From contig JANYDH010000213.1 of NCBI GenBank assembly GCA_025359865.1, forward strand, positions 62,001 through 126,000: a stretch of 64,000 nucleotides of DNA, given 5' to 3'. Positions 54,873-62,183 of the stretch are shown here, in pieces. The position numbers were made by a program, and so were the translations under genes. This DNA is from Actinomycetes bacterium (GTDB taxonomy: Bacteria > Actinomycetota > Acidimicrobiia > Acidimicrobiales > Ilumatobacteraceae). Below the pieces are notes generated by a model. That model was given only the letters and a program-made list of their open reading frames with translations. It was not told the DNA's origin and did no database searches. The number at the start of each line of letters is the position of its first letter. Position 1 is the stretch's first letter.

Positions 54873-56153
54873 GTGAGCAAGCATCCCTTCCGACCCCTCC
54901 GGCACCGAAATGTCCGACTGCTGTGGTCGGCCGCGGTCGTATCCGATACGGGTACGTGGGTGCAGCTGATCGTCGTCGGCAGCCTGGTGGCAGCCGGCAC
55001 CGGTTCTGCGGTCCGCACCGGGCTCGTGGCGCTGGCTACCTTCGCGCCCCAAGGCATATCGTCGCCGATCGGTGGTCTACTGGCCGACCGGTTCGACCGA
55101 CGCAAGGTCTTCGCCTCGACGTTGATGTTGCAAGCGGTGATGACCAGCGTGCTTGCCATCGTTTTGGGTGCAGGGGTGCGCACACCGTGGATGCTCACCG
55201 TGCTGATCCTGTTCGGCAGCGCCGCCGGCGCGCTGGGGGCACCGTCATATGCGGCGTTGCAGCCCGATCTCGTCCCGCCCGACGAGTTGATGGCGATGGT
55301 CTCACTCGGGGTCTACTCGTGGAACAGCGGTCGCATCATCGGCCCACTCGTCGGTACGGTGCTGGCACTCAGTGTCGGCCCCGCATGGACCATCGCATTC
55401 AATGCGGCCACGTTCATCGTGCTTGCTATCGCGGTTTGGTCGATCCGCCAATCCTTCTTGCCTCAGGGTAGTAATGGGTCGATGCGCGAGCGCCTCGTCG
55501 ATGGATGGAACGGGCTCCGCGCCACTCCGGGGTGTTGGCACGGCGTCGTGGTGCTCGTGCTGTTCAATCTCACCGTCATCCCATTCATGGGGCTCATCCC
55601 GATCTACGCACGTACCGGCTTCCATGGCGGCACGGGTCTGGCTGGCGTGTTCAGCTCGGTCCAGGGCGTCGGAGCGATCATCGGTGGCGTGGTCGTCACT
55701 GTGCTCGCAGCCAGTCACCTGCGGTCGCAGCTCATCCAGTGGATCGTCGGCGTTGTCGGGATCGCCCTGGTTGCGTACGCCTTCGCGCCTACCGCCCTGA
55801 CCGCGGCGCTGAGCGTCGGCGTGCTCGGTGCAGGTGTGGCCGCGCTGTTCGTGTCCACGTCGTCGGTGGTGCAACGCGATGCCCCTCCCGAGCGTCGCGG
55901 ACGGGTGTTGGCCCTCATGCAGGCATGCATGGGTGTGAGCTATGGTCTTGGGCTGCTGATGATCAGCGCGCTGGGTGATTCGATCAGCCTGCACGTGGCG
56001 TTCGCCGTCGGAGCAGTGATGCTGCCGGTCGGGTTCTTCGCGCTCACCCGCCGTTCGAAGCAGTGGCGGCGGGCGTTCGACGGCCAAGAAACAGTCGTCG
56101 ACACCGAAGCCATGTGCCACATCGACCCTGCGGCTGCAGCTGCGGCTGCATGA
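54873..56153 (+). CDS. MFS efflux transporter
   Basis: A 426-residue inner-membrane protein with about twelve hydrophobic segments, of the enterobactin-exporter/macrolide-efflux-like group (MFS_3). The opening RHRNVRLLWSAAVVSDTGTW, the loop GGLLADRFDRRKVF (motif A) and APPERRGRVLALMQACMGVS are family features. It starts at GTG 54873 and is nearly leaderless. The operator at 54834 suggests that the TetR protein at 14961 controls it, a common pairing for drug or metabolite exporters. The exported compound is unknown. Confidence 0.87.
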   Translation: MSKHPFRPLRHRNVRLLWSAAVVSDTGTWVQLIVVGSLVAAGTGSAVRTGLVALATFAPQGISSPIGGLLADRFDRRKVFASTLMLQAVMTSVLAIVLGAGVRTPWMLTVLILFGSAAGALGAPSYAALQPDLVPPDELMAMVSLGVYSWNSGRIIGPLVGTVLALSVGPAWTIAFNAATFIVLAIAVWSIRQSFLPQGSNGSMRERLVDGWNGLRATPGCWHGVVVLVLFNLTVIPFMGLIPIYARTGFHGGTGLAGVFSSVQGVGAIIGGVVVTVLAASHLRSQLIQWIVGVVGIALVAYAFAPTALTAALSVGVLGAGVAALFVSTSSVVQRDAPPERRGRVLALMQACMGVSYGLGLLMISALGDSISLHVAFAVGAVMLPVGFFALTRRSKQWRRAFDGQETVVDTEAMCHIDPAAAAAAA

Positions 56154-56213
56154 TGGTCGCCATCGGCAGCTGAATCATCGTACGATCGGGGCTTCGGTAG
56201 AAGGGATCCCCGC

Positions 56214-57227
56214 ATGTCCGGTGATGGGTACGTAGTCGGCATCGACAACGGCGGTAACGCCAACAACGTGACGGTGCTCGCCGGCGACGGTCGATTCCTC
56301 GTCGACCAGATGCTGGAGGTGCCGAGCGGCGTGCTCGACGGCCCAGAGGTGGCAGTCGCCGCGCTCGTCGCCGCGTTCGAGGCCGGCCTTGCCCACGCCG
56401 GTATCACGCGCGCATCGGTGCTCGCGATCGGGCTCGACACTCCGGGGCCGGCCAGCGCTGTAGGCGTGTTGTCGTCTCGCGGATCGACCAACTTCTCGAG
56501 TGCACCGTGGCGGGGCTTCGACATTCGCGGTGCACTCGAGGCAACGCTCGGACTACGGGTGGTGTACAGCAACGACGGCAATGCCGCGGCGTTGTACGCC
56601 CACCATGTCCACTTCGGTGTGGACAGCTTCGAGCGGTCGTCGATCTCGGCGATCGTCGGCACCGGTCTGGGCGGTGGTGTGATCGAAGGCGGTCGGATCG
56701 TGCGCGGGGCGTCGGGCATGGGTGGTGAACTCGGCCATGTCCACATCCCGATGGAGGGTCTGTTGCAGCCGGGCCAACCGGTGCCAGTGTGCAACTGCGG
56801 GTTCACGGCCGATGTCGAGAGCGTCGCCTCGTTGACCGGGATCCACAAGAACCTGCTGCCCTACTGGCTCACCCGCTTTCCAGACCATGAACTCACCGGG
56901 GTCGATCCCGTCACCGCAGCGAAGCTGATCCGCGGCTTGGCAGAGCATCACGATCCGCTGGCGCTTGCCATCTTCGAACAGCAAGCGCAGGCCCTTGGAC
57001 GGTTGTTCACCATCGCCGCCAACTTCACCGACCCCGACGCGTTCTTCATCGGCGGAGGCGTCGTCGAGGCTGAGCCGCAGTTCCGAGACTGGTTCCTCGA
57101 CACCGTCAGGGCCAACACTAGTCTGCGCGTCGAGCAGGCAGAAGTCAGCGCTTTCGCGCTGGTACCACAACTCGACATGGCCGGCGCACGAGGTGCCGCG
57201 CTCGCAGCGATGGAGCAATGCTCGTGA
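56214..57227 (+). CDS. ROK-family sugar kinase
   Basis: A 337-residue protein with the ROK fold. DIDNGG-type phosphate 1 (VVGIDNGGNANNVTVL), LGLRVVYSNDGNAAAL (sugar site), GTGLGGGVIEGG and GELGHVHIP are present. The usual CxCGxxGCxE zinc motif is altered to VCNCGFTADVES, missing the later cysteine, so zinc binding may be weak or lost. Glucokinase or a related sugar kinase is most likely. Its stop overlaps a GTG (57224) that should start the histidine kinase. Confidence 0.82.
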   Translation: MSGDGYVVGIDNGGNANNVTVLAGDGRFLVDQMLEVPSGVLDGPEVAVAALVAAFEAGLAHAGITRASVLAIGLDTPGPASAVGVLSSRGSTNFSSAPWRGFDIRGALEATLGLRVVYSNDGNAAALYAHHVHFGVDSFERSSISAIVGTGLGGGVIEGGRIVRGASGMGGELGHVHIPMEGLLQPGQPVPVCNCGFTADVESVASLTGIHKNLLPYWLTRFPDHELTGVDPVTAAKLIRGLAEHHDPLALAIFEQQAQALGRLFTIAANFTDPDAFFIGGGVVEAEPQFRDWFLDTVRANTSLRVEQAEVSAFALVPQLDMAGARGAALAAMEQCS

Positions 57228-57352
57228 CGAACAAGCGCTAACGTCTCGCCATCGACCAGGACCAAAACGACCCGGCACATGTCGACCCGGCATACATCGA
57301 TAACGCGGACCCCGGCGAACTGCTTCGCCGGAGCGAACTCCGCTTCCGCACG

Positions 57353-59281
57353 ATGTTCGAGCGTGCGCCGATCGGGATTACCGTGATCGAGACCGCCAGC
57401 AGGTTGATCGTCGATGCCAACAACCGGTTTGCCGAGATCGTCGGCCGGTCTGTCGCCGAGGTGATCGGTCTCGACTGGGCCGATATCACACACGCAGATG
57501 ATGTAGCGACCAATTTCACCGAAACCGCCCAATTATTGGCGGGCGGAAGTGGGGAGTTCACGCTGACGAAGCGGTATCTGTTGCCCGGGGGTGCACCAGT
57601 GTGGGTCGATATGTGGGTGGTTGCTCTCGACACCGACCTTGCCGGCCGCCGGCGTCACTTGTGCATGATCGAAGACATCACCGAACGCCGACGCGAGGTG
57701 CTCGAGCTTGCAGAGAGCGAGCGCCGCTACCGATTGCTCGCCGACAACGTGGGCGACGTGGTGTTGCTGTTTCGCGACGGGCTGATCGCGTGGGTCTCAC
57801 CATCGGTGACCCAACTCCTCGGGTATCTGCCAGAGCATCTCATCGGAAACCGCACGATCGATTGGATTCATCCGGATGACCAAGCGGTCGTGCTGGCCAA
57901 TCGGGAGCTGTTGATGTTGGGGACCCAGATCTGGGTGCGTGCCCGCCACTTGCGAACCGACGGCTCGTGGCTGTGGATCGAGTACAACTCGCGCCCGCTC
58001 ACAGGTGACAACGGAGCGCCGGATGGGTCGGCGGTGTCGACGATGTGGAACGTTCAGGCTGAGGTCGAGGCGCTCGAGCGGCTGCAGCACGCAGAGTCGC
58101 TCCGTCTCGCTGCGGAAGCGAGGTCACAGCGGCAGGCCAGGTTGGAGAGTCTTGGCGCACTGGCTGGCGGCGTTGCTCACGACTTCAACAACCTGCTCGC
58201 CGGCATTCTCGCCAACGCCGGAACCGCCGTGGCAGAACTGGCTGCGCTGGACGCGGCCCCCGCCGTCTTCGCCCGAGGGCTCCTCGAACAGATCGTCACT
58301 TCGACCGAACGCGGTGCTTCGCTGACGCGGCGTCTGCTTGACTACGCAGGTGATCGGCCCGCCCCGATACCGCAGGCGATCCCTCTCGGGGCGACTCTGG
58401 GCCGTGATCTCGAGGTGATCGCGCCCGCTCTCGGGGCAGCAATCCGTCTCGACCTGCATGTCGACAGCGACGTTGCGGCGGTCTGGTGTGATCCGGCTGA
58501 TTGGCACCAGATCTTTTCGAACCTCGTGATCAACGCCGCCGAAGCGTTCGATGGCAATCCGGGGACGGTGCAGGTACGGGCGTCGTTGATCGGTGCCGGT
58601 GCATCGGTGCTGTTCGAGGTGATCGACCATGGTCGAGGAATGGTCACTGCCGACGCAGCCAGAGTGTTCGAACCGTTCTTCACCACGAAGATCTTCGGGC
58701 ATGGTCTTGGTCTTGCCGTGGTGTTCGGTGTGGTGCAGGCCAACGGCGGCACGATCGAACTCCAGTCCCAGTTCGGCGAGGGCACCACGGTGCGGGTGGT
58801 TCTGCCTGCGTGCGAGCTGGCGTCCGAGGCGCCGCAGCCCACGACCGAGCGCTCGTCTGAGCCCGCCGCTCGTCAACATTCGGCCCGGGCAACGGCGACG
58901 TTCGGTGACACCATCATCTTGGTCGATGACAACGACGACCTCCGTGAGGTGTGCGAGCTGATCCTCGAACGACACGGGCTGAAGGTCGTGGCGGTATCGG
59001 GAGGTGCTGAGGCGATCCAGGTGGTACAGCGAGCGCCGCACGAGTTCGGGCTCGCTCTCGTCGACATGAGCATGCCGGAGATGAACGGCACCGACGTGGT
59101 GCGTGCACTGCGCCAGATCATTCCTGGTCTGCCGAGCGTTGTCATGACCGGCTATTCATCGACAGATGTGAAGCACCAACTACGTGAGGTGGAGGTCGAC
59201 GCCTTGATGGAGAAGCCGTTCCGGCCCGATGATCTGATCCGCATTGTCAGCGAGCTGCTCGGCCGGGTGTCGGACGAATGA
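57353..59281 (+). CDS. Hybrid histidine kinase with two PAS domains and C-terminal receiver
   Basis: From ATG 57353, 642 residues: a PAS domain whose first helix is missing, a second PAS (about 120-240), dimerisation helix with H276 in ALAGGVAHDFNNLLA, ATPase with NLVINAAEAF, DHGRGMV and FGHGLGLAV, and a receiver (about 520-640) with D571 in LVDMSMPEMNG and lysine in MEKPF. It should autophosphorylate and pass the phosphate inward. The PAS helix RRSELRFRTMFERAPIGI spans the ATG, so the true N-terminus is upstream; a GTG at 57224 overlapping the ROK stop is in frame but is followed after five codons by TAA (57239). A nonsense lesion, or a non-ATG start between, must explain it. Confidence 0.85.
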   Translation: MFERAPIGITVIETASRLIVDANNRFAEIVGRSVAEVIGLDWADITHADDVATNFTETAQLLAGGSGEFTLTKRYLLPGGAPVWVDMWVVALDTDLAGRRRHLCMIEDITERRREVLELAESERRYRLLADNVGDVVLLFRDGLIAWVSPSVTQLLGYLPEHLIGNRTIDWIHPDDQAVVLANRELLMLGTQIWVRARHLRTDGSWLWIEYNSRPLTGDNGAPDGSAVSTMWNVQAEVEALERLQHAESLRLAAEARSQRQARLESLGALAGGVAHDFNNLLAGILANAGTAVAELAALDAAPAVFARGLLEQIVTSTERGASLTRRLLDYAGDRPAPIPQAIPLGATLGRDLEVIAPALGAAIRLDLHVDSDVAAVWCDPADWHQIFSNLVINAAEAFDGNPGTVQVRASLIGAGASVLFEVIDHGRGMVTADAARVFEPFFTTKIFGHGLGLAVVFGVVQANGGTIELQSQFGEGTTVRVVLPACELASEAPQPTTERSSEPAARQHSARATATFGDTIILVDDNDDLREVCELILERHGLKVVAVSGGAEAIQVVQRAPHEFGLALVDMSMPEMNGTDVVRALRQIIPGLPSVVMTGYSSTDVKHQLREVEVDALMEKPFRPDDLIRIVSELLGRVSDE

Positions 59282-59313
59282 GAGGGCGAGGTTGCGCCAG
59301 GTACCCTTGACTC

Positions 59314-59913
59314 ATGTCTGATCTGTCAACTGTCGCCGCGGCCGAGGTCGCCGTGCGTGAATACCTCCTCTGGCTGTCCGATCCCGGTGCACTCGTCGAC
59401 CCCGAATTGGTGGCTGGGCTCGAGCGCCAGACGGCCACTGCGACCGACCCGATCGACAAGCTCAAAGCGCTCAGCCGGCTCGAGCAGGCGCGCACGATCG
59501 ATGGAGAGCGGTACAAGGTCAACTTCGTCCACTACGCGAAGCAATGGGCCGACGACAACGCCATCTCGGTCGCGGCGTTCACCGAGATCGGTGTTGGCGA
59601 GACCATCTTGCGTGCCGCGGGGATCGGCCACAGCCCTGCCAAGCGCGGTCGCGGTGCGGTGCGTTCGGTTCCGTCGTCACGGCGTAGCTCGGTCGGCGCA
59701 GAACTGATCAAGGCCGAGGTGCTCACGTGGACCGAGCAGTTCGTGCTCACCGACGTGACCAGCCGGGTGGGTGGGAGCCCGATCACCGCGCGAAAGGCAG
59801 TCGAAGAGTTGGTCGCCGCAGGCGCGGTACGTCGGCTCGGCCCCGACAACGACCACCACAGCCGCGGTCGAGCACCCATCGTGTACCGCGTTATCGGATC
59901 GTTCACAGCCTGA
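59314..59913 (+). CDS. Hypothetical protein
   Basis: A 199-residue cytosolic protein, ATG 59314. The N-terminal half (VREYLLWLSDPGALVDPEL) is helical and has a charged middle (KRGRGAVRSVPSSRRSS). The C-terminal third, FVLTDVTSRVGGSPITARKA then VEELVAAGAVRRLG, looks like a winged helix with a recognition helix, so DNA binding is plausible. I know no family. It follows the kinase by 32 bp and may be co-transcribed. Confidence 0.6.
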   Translation: MSDLSTVAAAEVAVREYLLWLSDPGALVDPELVAGLERQTATATDPIDKLKALSRLEQARTIDGERYKVNFVHYAKQWADDNAISVAAFTEIGVGETILRAAGIGHSPAKRGRGAVRSVPSSRRSSVGAELIKAEVLTWTEQFVLTDVTSRVGGSPITARKAVEELVAAGAVRRLGPDNDHHSRGRAPIVYRVIGSFTA

Positions 59914-59954
59914 TAGTTCTACAGCCTCATCGTCCACAGCCTGATCGTCCACAG
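59901..59954. repeat. Short near-tandem repeat at the end of the 59314 gene
   Basis: Units close to GTCCACAGCCTGATC follow one another at about 59901, 59916 and 59932, with a partial one at 59947. The first overlaps the stop codon of the preceding gene. Nothing beyond slippage is evident. Confidence 0.55.
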
Positions 59955-59986
59955 TAACCGCATCACCTGCATCGTCAGCACGAACC

Positions 59987-62068
59987 ATGACCGAGCAGCG
60001 TCCACTTCTGTACCAGCCAGTACTCGATGGCGTGCGCGCGGTCGCAGTTGCCTTGGTGCTGGTTTTCCATGGTGGGGCAAGCTGGATGACCGGCGGGTAC
60101 GTCGGCGTTTCGGTGTTCTTCACGCTGTCGGGCTACTTGATCACCTCGTTGCTGTTGGTCGAACACGACACCACCGGCCGGATCGCGCCGGGCGCGTTCT
60201 ATGCCCGCCGGGTGAAGCGGCTGCTGCCGGCCAGTCTGCTGTGTCTTAGTGGCGTTTCGGTGGCGGCGGCGTTCGGCGCGTTCGACGAGTTCCCGCATCT
60301 GCGGCGCGACCTGTTCGGCGCACTGTTCCAGGTGGCCAACTGGGTCAAGCTGTCAGGCGGCGACAGCTATGCGGATCTCACCAACGCATCACTCGGCCGC
60401 GTCGCCCCGCTCGAGCACTACTGGTCGCTGGCGATCGAAGAGCAGTTCTACTGGGTTTGGCCACTCGTGATGATCGCACTGTTGGGCTTCATCCGCGTGC
60501 CCCGGCACCGTGCCATGGCGTTGGTAATGCTCGCCGCACTCGTCGGCGTAGCAGCACCGGTCGTGGCACACGTATGGGGGGCCAACGCCGCGTACTGGGC
60601 GACGCCAGCCCGGGCCGGTGAGATTCTTGTCGGCGCAGCACTCGCCGGGCTACTGCATGTCCATCGCCGTATTCCGCAGTGGGCGCGGTGGGTGGCACCG
60701 GCCGGGCTCGCCGTCGTCGGCTGGGCCGCAGTCTCCTGGCCTGCCGCGACCGGACCTGCGTACCAAGGGTGGCTTCCGGTGTTCGCACTGGCCACTGCGG
60801 CACTGCTGTGGGGCCTGCAGGTTCCTGGACCTGTTCGCACGGTGTTGTCGCACCGGGTGCTGGTGGCGGTCGGCGGGATCAGCTACGGGCTGTACCTGTA
60901 CCACTGGCCGATCTTTGCCGTGCTCGACGAAGAACGGGTCGGCGTGCACGGCGGATGGTTGTTCGCGGTACGGATCGGCGTGACCACATTGGCGGCCATC
61001 GCCTCGGCGGTGCTCATCGAACAGCCGGTTCGTCGCTGGAGCCCGGTCTGGCAGCGCCCGCTCGTTGCAGCAGTCGCGGTCACTGCGCTGATTGCCGGGT
61101 CGATCGGGTTGGTCGTTCGCCCCGCTGCCGCACATGAGGTCAACGGTCGGCAGGCCGCCGGAGCATCGGCCGCGATCCAGCCGGTCGACGGCACCCTGGC
61201 CCCGTTGCACATCGCCACGACCGTCGTACCCGTGGCCACGACGACGAGCCTGACGACCACCGCCGTGAGCCCGACGACCAGCCCGACCAGCCCGACCAGC
61301 CCGACCTCGACGGTTGTGTCGACGGTGCCCGGCTCGTCGGTACCGTGGCCGGTGGATTTGGCCGCGGTCGTGCCCATCGCGCAGGTCACCCGTCCCGTGC
61401 GGATTCTGGTGGTCGGCGACTCGACGGCCCTCATCACCGGGCAGGGGCTCGCGGTGTGGGCCGCGGGCCATCCGCAGACGGCGCAAGTCTCGGTCAGTTC
61501 GGTGGCGGGATGTGGCTTCTTGCGAGATGGTCGGGTACCGACGGACGGTGCCATCGATTGGACCTCGCCGTGTCGCCAACTGCTCGACCACGACGTGCCC
61601 GCAGCCATCGCTTCGCTACATCCCGACGTGGTGATGTTGATGGTCACGATGCGCGATGTCGAGGACCGGGTGTTCGACGGTATCGATGGGCCGATCTCGC
61701 CATTCGACGCACGGTTTCGACAGCGGCTTTTCGATGCGTACGCGTCGTTCGCTCAGACGCTCATCGACCAAGGGGTCGGTCATGTGGCGTGGGTGCTGGC
61801 CCCGTATCCGGCGGCACCGTTCCAGGGCGAGCAGCGCAAGATGCTCGACCACGCCCGCTATGACGTGCAGTTCGATGTCATCGGTGAGGTCGCTTCCCGG
61901 CATCCACACGTGATTGGGGTGGTCGACATGGCCAGTTGGCTTGCTGACGCGCACCTCGACCTCTCGGGCGAGGTACGTCCCGACGGTCTGCACTGGAGCG
62001 ATCCAGCGGCTGGTTGGGTGGGCGAAACGTTCCTCGTTGGATCGCTGGTCGGCATCGCGCTCGAGTGA
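59987..62068 (+). CDS. OafA/YrhL-type membrane acyltransferase with SGNH domain
   Basis: A 693-residue inner-membrane enzyme adding acetyl or other acyl groups to surface glycans. The N-terminal about 390 residues are the acyltransferase-3 domain with some ten hydrophobic segments: LDGVRAVAVALVLVFHGGAS contains the conserved histidine, and FYARRVKRLLPAS follows. After a Thr/Pro-rich linker (TTTAVSPTTSPTSPTSPTS) the external SGNH hydrolase-like domain has LVVGDSTALITGQG and DGLHWSDPAAGW, the Ser and His/Asp motifs. The modified polymer is unknown. Confidence 0.88.
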   Translation: MTEQRPLLYQPVLDGVRAVAVALVLVFHGGASWMTGGYVGVSVFFTLSGYLITSLLLVEHDTTGRIAPGAFYARRVKRLLPASLLCLSGVSVAAAFGAFDEFPHLRRDLFGALFQVANWVKLSGGDSYADLTNASLGRVAPLEHYWSLAIEEQFYWVWPLVMIALLGFIRVPRHRAMALVMLAALVGVAAPVVAHVWGANAAYWATPARAGEILVGAALAGLLHVHRRIPQWARWVAPAGLAVVGWAAVSWPAATGPAYQGWLPVFALATAALLWGLQVPGPVRTVLSHRVLVAVGGISYGLYLYHWPIFAVLDEERVGVHGGWLFAVRIGVTTLAAIASAVLIEQPVRRWSPVWQRPLVAAVAVTALIAGSIGLVVRPAAAHEVNGRQAAGASAAIQPVDGTLAPLHIATTVVPVATTTSLTTTAVSPTTSPTSPTSPTSTVVSTVPGSSVPWPVDLAAVVPIAQVTRPVRILVVGDSTALITGQGLAVWAAGHPQTAQVSVSSVAGCGFLRDGRVPTDGAIDWTSPCRQLLDHDVPAAIASLHPDVVMLMVTMRDVEDRVFDGIDGPISPFDARFRQRLFDAYASFAQTLIDQGVGHVAWVLAPYPAAPFQGEQRKMLDHARYDVQFDVIGEVASRHPHVIGVVDMASWLADAHLDLSGEVRPDGLHWSDPAAGWVGETFLVGSLVGIALE

Positions 62069-62183
62069 GTTGATCGACCGGGCCAAACCTTTCCGGACCA
62101 TCGAACGTGTGAAAGACACGATGTTGTCGCAACGGCGCGACATATCGGTCGACCTTGGGCGGGCATGTTCAAGGAGCTGTGCG

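Noticed and set aside
53015-55198. Longer amine oxidase frame extending to 55198
   Set aside because: It would run through the operator and into the MFS gene; the Tat signal and ribosome site support ATG 54739.
56214-57227. ROK kinase as the missing galactokinase
   Set aside because: ROK proteins are unrelated to GHMP galactokinases and it is 44 kb from the galactoside locus.
62100-62160. Short stem-loops before the metzincin gene
   Set aside because: CGTGT/ACACG and TGTCGC/GCGACA stems are short and have no U-run or known riboswitch architecture.
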